Source: Aplectana chamaeleonis (lineage: Eukaryota > Nematoda > Chromadorea > Rhabditida > Cosmocercidae). From it: a stretch of DNA of 64,000 nucleotides. Positions 43,787 through 56,074 of the stretch are shown one piece after another. Numbering within the stretch: position 1 is the stretch's first letter; every line of letters begins with the position of its first letter. Where the stretch lies: positions 1,240,001 through 1,304,000 of the forward strand of contig JAPDOI010000175.1 of NCBI GenBank assembly GCA_029168955.1, read 5' to 3'. A model generated the notes under the pieces. It was not told where the DNA came from and ran no database searches. It saw only the letters and a list, made by a program, of their open reading frames with translations. The translations under genes were made by a program, and so were the position numbers.

Positions 43787-44308
43787 ACTTTATTCACATA
43801 TGAGCATTGTATGAATTTCTTTTACTTACCGATCTACAGCAGTTGTTAGGCGGACAATCTATCTCACAGCTCTACTTTATTCACATATGAGCTTTGTATG
43901 AATTTCTTTTACTTACCGATCTACAGCAGTTGTTAGGCGGACAATCTATCTCACAGCTCTACTTTATTCACATATGAGCTTTGTATGAATTTCTTTTACT
44001 TACCGATCTACAGCAGTTGTTAGGCGGACAATCTATCTCACAGCTCTACTTTATTCACATATGAGCTTTGTATGAATTTCTTTTACTTACCGATCTACAG
44101 CAGTTGTTAGGCGGACAGTCTATCTCACAGCTCTACTTTATTCACATATGAGCTTTGTATGAATTTCTTTTACTTACCGATCTACAGCAGTTGTTAGGCG
44201 GACAATCTATCTCACAGCTCTACTTTATTCACATATGAGCTTTGTATGAATTTCTCTTACTTACCGATCTACAGCAGTTGTTAGGCGGGCAATCTATCTC
44301 ACAGCTCT
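43787..44308 (+). repeat. 87-bp tandem array, 6 units
   Basis: Unit starts at 43787, 43874, 43961, 44048, 44135 and 44222: exactly 87 bases each, with only a few substitutions in the whole array. Each unit has ACTTTATTCACATATGAGCT, CTTACCGATCTACAGCAGTT and GGCGGACAATCTATCTCACA. On the minus strand each unit carries CGGTAAGTAAAAG, a good splice-donor sequence. No open frame. Confidence 0.96.
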
Positions 44309-44509
44309 CGATCTATAGCAGTTGTAATGAGGTTTGAGGCTGTGTTTGAGCTCATTACTCATCAGTTACGAATTACGATTCACGAGTTACGAGGATTTGA
44401 AAATTATGATTCACGCAATTCAAAATTTCAGTTATGCACAGCCCTGACTCACACTAGTGCTGGTGCACTGGCCCTTCGAAAAAATTTCTGTGTAGGATCC
44501 GGCTGTGCT

Positions 44510-44755
44510 AGATTATTCGAAAATATTCGAAGATCGAATATGTTCGAATAATTGTCAGTGTCGATAGTCGATTTCGAATAATAATCGAATATGAGGTTTT
44601 TTCGATAGTCGATTTCGAATAATGATCGAATATCGGTTTTTTTCGATAGTCGATTTCGAATAATAATCGAAAATCGGGATTTTTCGATAACTCGATAATC
44701 GAATAAATAATCGAATAATTTATTCGAATGTTTATTCGATTGCGAATATTCGAGC
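44510..44755. repeat. ATTCGAATAATCGAAT repeats, about 48-bp period
   Basis: Three or four copies of TCGATAGTCGATTTCGAATA followed by ATAATCGAATAT and a run of T. Rich in TTCGAA, like 42.2-42.9 kb. Confidence 0.8.
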
Positions 44756-44759
44756 ACAA

Positions 44760-45300
44760 CTATAGTGCTGACCCAATTTTTCTAATTTTCGTAGAGCTGC
44801 AGTACACTCAGAGCTGCCTTTTTTGGTTTTCCACCGGAATACCAAACCTTTCGCAGTTCTCGCTCCTCATCGTCATCTCACCGTTCCAGAAGTTTTCTTT
44901 GATCCAGATCGCATTATCATCCTTCATTCCACAGCCGGGCCAGCGAAGAGACCAAGTAAACATCAGGACCACCAATCCCCAGCTCGACTGTTAAAAACCG
45001 AAGACCGGGCTTTTCGCCGAGGAAGCAAGTAAGGAAATCCCAGAGATACGGAAGCTTCTCAGTTGTGCCTTTCTTTCAAGTTTTTTTCTTCTTTTATAAC
45101 TAATCACACGCACGTCAATTTTTTGGGGTTTCTGACTGTACTGGTGAGAAATCACTACACCCAGCTACTACGGTACTGTTGTTTCTCTTTACATTCTTTA
45201 TATGTTGTCCAGGAACTTTATAATAATAAACAATGTCCGGCGACGCTGGGGTTGAATAGAGCTTTTTTATCTCAAACAATTTATCTCAAACAACAGGTTT
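44760..45300 (+). other. no firm gene; one possible exon
   Basis: A plus frame (44823-45030) ends SPARLLKTEDRAFRRGSK at a GTAAGG that could be a donor site, but no homology was recognised. Confidence 0.25.
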
Positions 45301-45303
45301 AAA

Positions 45304-45415
45304 AATTACGATGTGAAGCTTAAGTTGGAAGCTGTCTGCAACGCGAGCAACGTAAACAAATAGGGCTTTGTGAAAAAGTTCAATGTTTCTCGAACTCAAG
45401 CCACCAGTTGATGCA
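45304..45415 (+). pseudogene. decayed pogo/psq-type HTH fragment
   Basis: The plus strand reads YDVKLKLEAVCNASNVNK, a stop, then GFVKKFNVSRTQA. This resembles the Brinker/pipsqueak helix-turn-helix at the start of pogo/Tigger-type transposases (YD-x-xLKLxxVxxA...AxxKFxVSrxxVxxW). One in-frame TAG and a further stop show decay. The following frame at 45591-45773 (MANQNAELNMEVQEGLMDFV) is not recognised. Confidence 0.45.
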
Positions 45416-45799
45416 AACAGAAAGATCAACAATGTAGAAGCAAAAATCTATGGGAAATGTGAGTTTCTATTTCGTATATCTATATAGCTGTGATTTCTAT
45501 TATATTTTAGGGCTAGAGGTCTTGAGGACGATTGAAAGGTGCCGTTCGACGATCTAAGGACAAAACTTTGACTCTGATAATGTCGGCCAAATGGCGAATC
45601 AAAACGCCGAATTGAACATGGAGGTACAAGAAGGCCTAATGGACTTTGTTGTTTCATGCTGCATTGACTTGAATGTTCGTGAGGCGAAGAATCTGAATCA
45701 GGTTTGGCAGCAATACTTAACTGACAAGATCAACGAAAATCTGTGGCGTTCGAGCCAGAAAAAAAAACGATAGCATAATATTATCCTGGCTAACATAGT

Positions 45800-46420
45800 A
45801 ACATCATGGCTTTTAATCGTCTTTTTCACCATTTTGAATACTCTCATCGTCAGTCAGAGGATCCTTTCGACTCACCAAATTTCCCAACTCGTTATCTGCT
45901 CTCCAAAAGTCTCCATTCCTCAATTGCGCTAGGACCTAATGTTGTCCCGAATTTCGATCGGAATGATTCTATTGTGTGCGGGATTGACAATATGGCCTAA
46001 GTCATTGAGATTTTTGCTACTAACGTCCGTTTAAATGGAGGACGGAACCCTTCATTTTCTTTTCGCGAAGTCAGGAAGATGCTCAGAAGGGCGAATAGGG
46101 TCCATGACATCCGTTTCCTGAGATTCCGGAACTTTATCAATCACCCTGCTCGTGTCGTAATTCGGCAGTCTGGTGGGGGGTTTCCCCGGTTATCGGCCTG
46201 ATTATCACCGTTTGCAATAGCAATACCAACGGTCGTATCCCTTCCTGACAAAAGAAGTTTATTTTTGTATTAACCACCCTTGTTTATTGGTTTTAATTTC
46301 TCTGGTGCATTGCCGTGACCGTTTTATCCATTACTAATACGCTATCGGTAATAATGTCACGTTCTCAATGTCAATTCATGGTTCCAGCAACACGAGAGTT
46401 TATAACCCATAGCTTTTGAC
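45800..46420. other. no recognised gene
   Basis: Short frames only; nothing recognised. Confidence 0.5.
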
Positions 46421-46421
46421 G

Positions 46422-47125
46422 TCGCAGTACACTTATAATGTTATATTTTGCTGGACAACGAAGTTGTCGACGTAAAATATTTATTATATGAACTGCGATA
46501 TATCAATTACAATTGCTTCTGCCTGATTGCTCCTGCCTTTTCTTTTGTTTGATTTCTTATCGCTCGCGGCCAAATCAACGCGTGCGAAAGGCCAGAGGCT
46601 TTATTCCGATGCTCTTCGACCGCTTTTCGGCTTAGTGTATCCGAACCTGTGGCCACTATCAATGTTTTCATAGTGATACTGATACGAGTCTTGCTTTCGG
46701 AATAAGCATCTGGATGTCTCAGTTGCCGGATAAAAGCGAACAACTGAACGTGAGTGTGACACCCCATGAGAACACTTGCAAATGTAACCTTTTATTTTGT
46801 GACACGACAACAACTCATGAAAAGGTGGCGGAAATCGCTTTATTTGCGTTTAGTTGTGGGATCCGGCTCCTGCTGAGGCTTGAGATAGCCTCATTCCTTC
46901 CAGGCCTTTTGTGGCCTTATTCCTCCGTCCTCTCTAGCTGGCTTGCGCGACTCACAACGCTGCCGATTGTGCTTTGCACTTGGGCTAAAGGAGTCCGATT
47001 TGGCGAACGAGAAAAGGGAAGGGAATGGGTGGGTGTATGTAATTGATATATCGCAGTTCATATAATAAATATTTTACGTCGACAACTTCGTTGTCTAGCA
47101 AAATATAACATTATATATCACTGCT
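46422..47125. mobile_element. foldback element with 88-bp TIRs (704 bp)
   Basis: The left arm (46422-46510: TAATGTTATATTTTGCTGGA, CAACGAAGTTGTCGACG, TAAAATATTTATTATATGAA) is an almost perfect inverted match of 47038-47125. The internal part 46505-46729 recurs inverted at 51565-51790. A 110-residue plus frame inside (46714-47046) has hydrophobic parts but no recognisable family. Confidence 0.85.
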
Positions 47126-48885
47126 CAATATCAATTACAATTCCTTCTTCAACCTATGCGTTTGACAATATGACCACTCCAATTGAGTTTCTCACCTCAT
47201 TTATGGAATCTACCGGAAGGTAGACCGTCTGTGGCTCGATTTGACGCACCATTTATCAGTTTAGATAATAATCCATTGATTTTGGGTGCGGTCATTGAGA
47301 ATGCCCTCAATGAGCGAGCCTCATAAATGCTGTCAACGCCTGCTTTCTTTGTACCATACTAAGCTACTTGGTCACAGAAATAGAAGCAACACTTGTGTGA
47401 AAGCTATGGTACGAAAGCAGCATGTGGTCCTCGCCTGTCCTCAACATCATTGTTCTGCGTAAATAAGCTAGAACTTTATTGTTGTCACTGGACATACATA
47501 AGTGAGGGTCTTTGTGTGAAAGCTGATTTTTATCTGCAGTGTGAGTGGAGCACCCATCTGACAGGCTCAGTACAAATAATCCAGCTTCAACACCCAGCGG
47601 CAAAGAGAAATATGAACAAATTTTCAACGAATAGCCGCCTGATTTGAAACCCTTTTAGGCGAAACCAGAGCGAGCAAGACTGTAATTTTCCAAGTGAGAT
47701 TCCTGGGCATCGGAGGTACGACTCACCTCTTGAATAAACTGCTTTGCACTAGAGGGCCACAGCCAAAAGATTTTCCCTTGAGAAAGGTTTTAGGAATCTT
47801 AACAGCGTCTGTCCTGCTTCCTACCAGACTGTCTACATACTTGGAAACAGCCTGTCTGTGCGCATTTATTGCGGAATAACCCAGGTCTTCCAACAGAAAT
47901 TTCTGCCAGAGGAAAATAACTATGCCTTTGGCTCTAGGTGAAACCTGTCAATCCTTTCCGACCCACCTAAATAAGTCCAACCTTTCAGAGCTGAACTATA
48001 TTATTTTATAGTGGCGGTTGACCAGTTCGACATTGTAGCCGAAATAGCGGCAGGCGAAACTCTGCTGCTTCAGTACTCACCGTTATTAGGCCAGCATTCG
48101 GTGAGAGGGTCGGTTTATACAGTGTGGGATTCTCCCTACAGACTGACAAGAAGACGAGGACTCGGAGGCAGGATAACGACGTCGCTCTCGTGAAAATCTA
48201 CCACAAGTCACCAGGATTGGATGACCTTCGGGGACTAACTACTACAAGATTATATAACTCTCTTCGAGCCTTCTTTCTGGTGGGCGCCGCCACGTTTTAC
48301 GGCGCGTGAGCAGAAACGAAGGTCCCCGATTAAGGCTGCTTGAAAGCATACGCAGCCCTGCAGTGTAGATCTGGAAGAAAACGATCGCAGTCTTGACACT
48401 CTACATGGGAACGTGTGATAAATAATCCTATTAAAGGATTTTCCCAACGGTCTAGATAACAATCGGAAAAGTCATGTAACTTTTAGAAAAGGGCCGGTGC
48501 GAAGTTCTCCACTCCTAATTCGTAGCGACCTGTGGAATCCACGCTCCTGAGCCCGGAGAATTAGTTTCCTAGGTTTCCGATTCAAACTGCTACTTCCAGT
48601 ACCGCCAATTTTGTTGATGCACAACATTGCAGGTGTATTGTCAATCTCTACTTTTACAGCTATGCATAGAAGGAACCTGGCCATGTTTTAGTAGAGATCA
48701 CTTCTCAAAAGACTGACTAACAGCAGCTTTTTTTTCAGTTTCTGTCACTGATCATCAACCTTCGTTTTGAGGCATCAGAAAGCATGATAATGCTTCAAGA
48801 AACTTGTGACGTATGCTTTCTGAACTCTGTTGTGAACCACGAAAAAATCACTGTGACTACGAAGGGTCACGAGTTCAAAACAGAT
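47126..48885. other. no recognised gene
   Basis: Several short frames, none recognised; no clear repeats. Confidence 0.5.
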
Positions 48886-49051
48886 AAACTCTGGTACCGC
48901 CGTAGTGACCTGTTGATTTCGATTATCACAGCGCGGAGCGGTGGCTTTTTCGTCGGAACCTCCTTATCACTAGTTATATTTCACCGAGGCCCACCGCTCC
49001 GCTGCTGGTATTGATCGAAATCAACAGGTCACTACGGCGGTACCAGAGTTT
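48886..49051. mobile_element. MITE with perfect 38-bp TIRs (166 bp)
   Basis: AAACTCTGGTACCGCCGTAG, continuing TGACCTGTTGATTTCGAT, is repeated inverted at 49014-49051 without a mismatch. An inner pair GGAGCGGTGG / CCACCGCTCC extends the stem. No coding. Confidence 0.92.
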
Positions 49052-51560
49052 AACTGTCGTAGTCTTCATGGCTAGTTGAGTGGAAATTACGCATTCAACT
49101 CGGTGGATTACGAGGAGACAACATAGCAAGATAACTAGCTCTGGTGACAAGTTCCACTCGGTCGATAGGCCCGGCTACTTGTCTCACGCACATTCACCCA
49201 ATTGTGAAAGACCAGTCACTTCATGTTTTTCTCATATCTCACGAGCCCGGTCCCAACTGTTTGAGTTGGTAGTAATTGCGATTTCTCTTTTATTATTGAG
49301 AATCTCAACTTATGGAAACGATCCATGGCTATGTCGAGTAGCTCGCTACCAAAGACACAATGCGGGTGTAGACGTCCAAATGGCCTAGCCTCGAAGCTAT
49401 TCAGTTAATCACTGAAGACACAACGAGGAAATCTTCGTACAACTGTTCGGAGTTTTCAACCAATCTAACGTCTAAACATCGTTTTTGGTTGTATTGACTG
49501 AGCCACAAACTTCTGACAACTAAGCCTCTTCCGCGAACAATTTTTTTGATTCACATGATGTTGATTTCATGGCGAGGTACGGAAGTGGGTTTCTCTGCTG
49601 CTGAACCCTTAGAAATGCCGCTCATTAGAGCAGTTCTATAACCGGAAAAGATTCCTATTCGAAATCTGTTGCTGTTATCATCTGTCATCAGATTAACCTG
49701 AGTCATCAACAGATGAAGATGAGTCATTGTTTGCTAGTACAGACCGCATATCGCAGAGAAAAAGTGATTGACAACACTAAGTATCCACTTCAGGCAACGT
49801 TACTATGTCGTGAGAGCGCGCGTTTCCGCTTTCGTGCTCTCAACGTTCCTCAACGCTGGAGAAGCTTGCACCCGCAAATCAACACGGGCACACACCTACC
49901 TGGTGTAGATTGCACTGCCAACGTCTGACCGGATGATCAGTCGCTCGAATCAGCGTAACAGCCGGTCATTTCCCACGGTTTTCGACTTCCAGGTAGTATT
50001 ATGGGAAACAAGGGCAGCAATTTCTCAACAGGTTTAATGCCTCCTGCTTCAGAAATGGGGAGCTCTAAGCTTGAAATTTGCTGACTCCATCTTGGAGCTG
50101 GCGTCAGAGCGCGAACGCGTGAGCGGCTAACGATGAATATCGATTTGGCATAATCGCATGCTCTCGCAAATAGTAGTGATCCCAATGACCAACGAAAGGA
50201 CCGCAGAGGGATGACCAATTTCTCTCTAAATTTTGGTTTGAGTTTTTGGCGCACCTTCATTTCAGAATGTCCTTCTCGATCCTCAGAGGAGCACTTGCCT
50301 TGGCATTAATTATTCTCAACCGATGTGAGACTTGGCTTTTGTGGGAGAAAATAAGATTTTTCTTCCCGGTATCGTCGTTGGAAAATGGATGCTAATGAAA
50401 ACTCCGAGAAATTCATTGCATGATTCATTTGCAGACCGCGGCCGCCAAAGAAATGCTCTCGGCGACTAACGCTGATGTCGTGCACAACGATTCTTAACAG
50501 TTTCAGAATCCGGGTAGAGTATAAGAAGGACCTACTCTTCTGTCAAGAATACTATCGAGCCTTGCTAGAGTACATTGACTACTGTTAGACCGAGCTACCA
50601 GAGACAGTTCTCGGAGTGCTTCACTGGCTCAGATTCTCCCACCTCTCCTGATGCAGGATTCAACGTGTGGGGAAAGATTGTCAGCGTGACAAGTGTGTGA
50701 ACTTCTTTTTCTCAATGCTCACTCTCTTAGCAATGGAAAATGAAGGAACAGAGGAAAAACCCTATAGTTGGTTTTCAAAACTTCGATTATGTTGAGCCCC
50801 TCGCTATCATTCACTCTCAACCGCTGAACGGTCGTTGTGAGAGCCGAACTCTTCCGTCCTTCGACAGAATACAGCGGTGGAGCGAAGCGTAATGAAGATG
50901 ACGATCAATGGTACTTTGAAAACCTCAACAGTTGCCCGCCCGACGACCGCGCTATTGCATGAGGTTTATCGGTTCACTCAGTTATGTTCTGATTACGTCA
51001 ACCTCAAAAGACATTCTATTGTGAATGCTATATCCATCTAGCGAATCGTTCTCAAAAGTTTCCTGAATCGACGCTGACATATATTGAGTCTACATGTCAT
51101 GTTAGTCTTGTGATAGCTAAAGAAAGTCTAAGATTCTTTCGCTTGGGATAGAAACAAAATGGTGAAAAAAATGTAAAAGCACTACCCGATAAAGTACGTG
51201 CGAGCATAGCAATCAACTGCTATCTTTCAGCTGAGGTTTGCTTGCAACTCTAGTGCATTTGGATCACCTATTTGGGAAGCTCGTACTGTTGTCGCGCTCT
51301 ACTCAAATCTCATGTTTAGATGGTGGAGGAGTGCGAGCAGCGCTCAGCCTCAACTCTATCCTCAAAGAATCCCGAACCCGGAGCGCGCCCAAGCGCGCTC
51401 AACAGGGAACGGAGGAGGACCGCGGGCAAAGCCCTGCAGTCAACTCTTCGGGGGGGGGGGATATTCTTCGGCTGGCCGCGCTTCTTCCCAGCGCTGTAGA
51501 GCCAGAAGATGGAGGGCAGCTCACCAAATGAGAACAGCGAACCGTTCGCTGTGAGCTCTT
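49052..51560. other. no recognised gene
   Basis: Includes a GC-rich patch with ten consecutive G at about 51451-51460. Frames such as 50260-49937 (-) and 51238-51531 (+) are unrecognised. Confidence 0.45.
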
Positions 51561-51564
51561 AGAC

Positions 51565-51800
51565 GGCAACTGAGACATCCAGATGCTTATTCCGAAAGCA
51601 AGACTCGTATCAGTATCACTATGAAAACATTGATAGTGGCCACAGGTTCGGCTACACTAAGCCGAAAAGCTGTCGAAGAGCATCGGAATAAAGCCTCTGG
51701 CCTTTCGCACGCGTTGATTTGGCCGCGAGCGATAAGAAATCAAACAAGAGATAAGGCAGGAGCAATCAGGCAGAAGCAATTGTAATTGATATTGAGCAGT
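51565..51800. repeat. partial inverted copy of the 46.4-47.1 kb element
   Basis: GCAACTGAGACATCCAGATG to GCAGAAGCAATTGTAATTGA matches the complement of 46505-46729, apparently with fewer than ten differences. A short end-like stretch (GAGCAGTGATATATAAT) follows. Confidence 0.9.
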
Positions 51801-53090
51801 GATATATAATACGTCTAATCCGATTCGGTAACTACTTCAATCTCCTTCAAATGACCTCTTTAGACAGAATTTTTATCACCCCATTCTTTAATATTCAATC
51901 TTTCAGTCTAGCCAAAGCTGGTAGATGAGTTTCATGAAAAGTCCAGGTCTGTCCAACCGTCGTTCAACGAAAAATTTTCGGAAGGGTACTGATGACCACA
52001 AGCAACTTCTCGTCGATTATATTTTATATGTTTCGGAGCAGCTCCGCAAAAACAACTACAAATTCAGTTTAGCCGCTGATGAAATTGGACTCTTAATAGA
52101 TGAATTCTCAGGTACATAACTATTGCGGGTAAGCGGACAAAACAGGTGATTTTGGAACGGTCACCAGATATTAAGCTTTTACTGCTGTAATTTATTTCGA
52201 TTCAGGTGCCAGGTTTGAGCAGTTAGCATGATGGCATCTTATCGTGACTTGGGCCACGATAAGATACGGTCATGCTTCTCTGCTCCAAATGGGGTTACTA
52301 GTGGTTCTCTCGAAAAAAAGATGTTCCATGTATTCTCCTTGAGCGTTGATACAGGCTTGAAGTCATACCCCGTTAGAAAGCGCTGTCGAAAGTAGGTATA
52401 GTCAGCGTCAAATTCAGCTTGTTTCTCTATCCTTTCGACGCTTCTTTTTCAAACAAATTGTATATGGTTGGTCGGAAACTTCATGCACTTCTCACAGCTT
52501 GTCTCTACGGAACGAACGCTGCAAGCTAGCTTAACAGAGCGCTCGCTCTCAACGGATTAATGACACGAGCCACAGAGATTTTTAGCTCTGGAAAGGCGTA
52601 TTCTGTGTATACGTGGGTGAAATTTTTACCTGGAAACCATTATACTTTCGAGGGAGGTTGTGGTCTCTAAGGGTGTGGACGCTTCCTTCACCATCAAGGC
52701 CTACGCTCATGCTCAGCAAAGGTGCATTCGCCCCGTTTCCATGCCAGAGACGTCCAGCCCCTCCACACATTCGAATGGAATTCAATCGCCTTTTTCGGTA
52801 TTCTGAGTCAATAGTTGGCTTTCCAACACACCAGAAAACGGCTTGTTGAATGCAGCTCTAACATAGGCATGACACGAATCAAACGTCGACTGCCTGCGTG
52901 CCACAGAGCTTTCAGATGTCTGTAGGAGTGCCCAAGCACAGGTCATTGAGCAGAACCTTGGGAGAGCAACTAGTACTCTCATTGGTTTCCAGAACTATAT
53001 TAGTCATTCCACGCGCGTGCGTTGGAGAACTATTACGGCATCCGCAAGAGCGAGCCATACTTCAAAGCCACCCTGTAGTTTCATACGTGT
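51801..53090. other. no firm gene
   Basis: A plus frame at 51925-52119 (SPGLSNRRSTKNFRKGTDDH) could be an exon but has no recognised family. Nothing else. Confidence 0.4.
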
Positions 53091-53141
53091 ACTATGCCTC
53101 AAGTCATAATATGGTTCAATTGGAAAGTCTGTGTTACCCAC

Positions 53142-53506
53142 CTTTCCATATTCTGCTGGTCTGTAGAATACAGTGACTCGGTTAATTGCAATGAATATCT
53201 GGCCGATGCATAGAGCAGTCTTAGCGACAAACACATTCGCGTAGGTGAAGATCGCTAACAGCTGCATTCTCTCATTGAATACATTGAAGAAATTGTACTT
53301 TCTTGGACGCATAATGATCTCTATAGTGAAAAAGATGTAGAAGTCAGAAGCTGCTTGGAGAAGAAATAATGAATAGTACGATGATGACAGATCGCCCACT
53401 CTCCCTCGCCAGCGTACGATTGTATAGACCAGACATATATAGGCATACATCGAAGTCCAGGAATACGCCATCAGTATGATTTGGCCTAGTGGAACACACG
53501 GCATAT
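53142..53506 (-). CDS. serpentine chemoreceptor-like exon (7TM GPCR fragment)
   Basis: A 365-base minus-strand frame bounded by an acceptor (TTGCAG) on its 5' side and a donor (AAAG, then GTGGGT) on its 3' side encodes 121 residues. Hydrophobic segments are IILMAYSWTSMYAYICLVY (about residues 9-27), SLFLLQAASDFYIFFTIEII (about 45-64) and LLAIFTYANVFVAKTALCIG (about 83-102). The last is followed by QIFIAINRVTVFYRPAEYGK, a typical end of TM3 and second intracellular loop of nematode serpentine receptors (Srg/Srv-like). The donor falls just after the loop, where such genes often splice. No partner exons were found within 1 kb on either side, so this may be a gene fragment or a gene with long introns. 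Subfamily is a guess. Confidence 0.6.
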
Positions 53507-53659
53507 CTGCAATAATGCCATATACTACTCAAAATATCAGGAAATGATTGTAGGGTGTATTTAGATTCAGACAGATGCATGTTGTGACTTCTCTTAGATA
53601 ATCCCAAAACTAACCTCTCAGCGCAGTTCAAGTGCTGTAGAAGTGCATAACTTAACACT

Positions 53660-54338
53660 GTTGCACTGTCATCAAATTAGCGGAAATAGCTTCGGGAAAT
53701 TGTCTGAATTGTAGGCAATCTCCTTTGCGGAGATGGCACGTGGGATCTCAATCACTCCTCTGTTCTACATTTAGCACGCCGCATCTAGACTACTTTCAAA
53801 TCAATAGTAAATTGCAAACTGTGCTGGGACTGATGACGAGAAAGCAAAATGTGTTAATCTGCTGCATGATGAACGCACATTGTGCTAATGTGTCAGTCTT
53901 CAGAGAAACTCTTACAGTTAAACTTCAATATCCGTATCGCAGCAGGATGTCACGCAATGCTTCTCTGAGAAGCATTGAGCTAATCGGATTATAGTGACCA
54001 GCATAATTGTATGAAGAAATATCACATTTACGGTTACAATGGGTATTGTCTACTTCTATTTTTACGCAGCAGTAGAGAGCAGTCTAAGCGCAGCAATGAG
54101 ATGCACTTTGAAGCGCGATGGACGCGACTGTCAATCGCGTCGAATGAAACTGTCCGTATAGGAACGAAATTCCGATCCACAGTTGTAGGCAGTAGCTACT
54201 GCGTTATACAGCTAGAAGACAATTGCGCAGGGACCCGTAACCCCATCACGATTCCACGGGACGTGCGTGTCGCAACAGCGGTTGTCCGCAGCTAAAGATC
54301 AGAACTCCACTCCGATTAGGACGGCTCCCACTTCGATA
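53660..54338. other. no recognised gene
   Basis: Short frames only. Confidence 0.5.
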
Positions 54339-54343
54339 TTTAA

Positions 54344-54829
54344 AGGCAGTGTTCACGATGAAAAAAGTTTTCGAAATTCCACTAGAATTGGGTAGTGGAG
54401 GGACACTCTGTAACGTTAACGTCGAAAGAACGCATGAAAACGAGCCAGGAAGAGCCCCAAATAAGCCCGAAGTTGCAACTTCGAGCGCATTGAAAACCCC
54501 AAAAGCGCATCACACGCCCACCGACGTGAACAAATGGATGCTCGAGATCGTGAGATGAGCGATGATTTTCAGTCATTAGCCCCGTTCTTCCCTTCACTCT
54601 CAGCTTCTCTCTTTACTCAGGTCAGCTCGCATACATCGGCTGCAAAAGACGGAAGTTACAAGCCTCGGACAACTCGTCCACCATGTTTCCATAGCTCAAT
54701 CTTTGAGGGACTACAACTCTGTTCCCAGAAGGTCTTGTACGATTTCACAGACATCATTGGAATCAGCATGGGGCCGTTTTCAAGATAGGCGGAAAAACAG
54801 AGAAACGATTTTCATCGTGAACACTGCCT
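54344..54829. mobile_element. TTAA-flanked TIR element, copy 5 (486 bp)
   Basis: Left AGGCAGTGTTCACGATGAAA, right complement of AGGCAGTGTTCACGATGAAA, TTAA on both sides. The best preserved ends of the family. Frames inside are not genes. Confidence 0.92.
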
Positions 54830-54834
54830 TTAAT

Positions 54835-55269
54835 GATCCGTCTTTACTGCGCGATGTAATCGTGTAGACCACAACTTCTGTGGTTTGATCGATGTCGAGC
54901 AAGTACCATCCAGCCATGGTGTTTTTCTCGAAACTTTTGTTGAGGGCAGAAGATCCTGTTTCTGTCTAAACACACAGGGTAGCAGCTTGTGGGAAGCAGC
55001 ATCAAGTTGTGTCCTATTCTTCTTTGCTCAGACTGAGCCAGGGACGGAAGGGAAGATACCTTTGCTGTGATTGATTTTGAAGTTCTGTACTGTTAGGCTT
55101 GACGCGGCATATGGCATTCAACAGCCCGAGGTCCCGTGCGATATCCTTACGGCTCTCCTCTCCGCCGGAAGCCTCCGCTTCTGCCCACGTCTCCATTTCA
55201 TTGCACGGAGCCGGCATTGATTTTAGAAATTGAAGCCTCAGTTCTGCAATCGATGCAGAACACATCACA
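54835..55269. other. no recognised gene
   Basis: A 92-residue minus frame (55292-55014) has no recognised domain. Confidence 0.45.
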
Positions 55270-55480
55270 GCCGGCCTCTCGTCTCCTTCCAATCTCAGTT
55301 GACACGTCGTCGAGCATGTTTACCTTTCTTCTAAGGTAGACCAAGGGAACACGGATGCGGTTTTCGTTACACAGCATGGCCTAGGTTTTCCTCATGTGAG
55401 GTCGATCGCTTGACCCATAGCGTCCAATCCGTTCGGCACACTTCTGCAGGAGACGAAAATGCGGAACCACAGTGATACAG
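55270..55480 (-). mobile_element. RTE LINE fragment, minus strand
   Basis: Similar to 56190-56395 in order of words (GTTGACACGTCGTCGAGCAT, GTAGACCAAGGGAACAC, TTCTGCAGGAGACGA). That fragment carries the RTE word MRNQWC. Heavily decayed. Confidence 0.6.
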
Positions 55481-55484
55481 TTAA

Positions 55485-56070
55485 CCTAGAATCGCGTTGC
55501 GGCACAGCCTTTTTTGCCGGGTTGTCCCACAAATACACACAAAGCGCTTTATGATTGTGAATAATAACCTAGAGTTAGCCCGGGAAGGCGTTCATTAGCG
55601 AAAATCGTGTCGCTCGCTCTCCAATAAGCAGCGTTCAATGAAGTAGTACATCTGTGAGATTGGTGCCTACCACCTGCCGATCAGTCACCAGTAAAGCCAC
55701 AACCAGGTAGATCAGCATCCAATCGCACCGTTAGCAACGAGTCTTTCACTACACTGTCCGCTTGTCTGGCAACGTGCTCGATCACGTACGGCATAATTAT
55801 TGCAACACTATGTGGTGCGGCAAAAGGTGTATGAGTGCATTTGTGTCTGGCTGAACCCATTGTTGCTCAAGTTACGCGTATCAGCTACGTCTACACCTTC
55901 CGACATAGTTTAGCACACATCTTTATTCGTCACCACAATAAGATGACCAACACCTATGCATAAGAGGTGGCGGTTTCTGGAGTGTTTTGTGGACGCCGGC
56001 TATTTCGTAATCTTCTGACTCTCTCCACTCTTGAGTTTTGCATTAGTGTTAAGGAATGGCACAAAACTCT
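55485..56070. other. no recognised gene
   Basis: May contain further decayed RTE pieces, but none could be read with confidence. Confidence 0.4.
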
Positions 56071-56074
56071 CTCC

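Noticed and set aside
43787..44308. CRISPR or spliced-leader RNA gene array
   Set aside because: The complete 87-bp unit repeats with no spacers, and no known spliced-leader sequence precedes the GTAAGT word.
54349..54788. Frames of 69-84 residues at the start and end of a repeat
   Set aside because: Inside the TTAA-flanked element copy 5.
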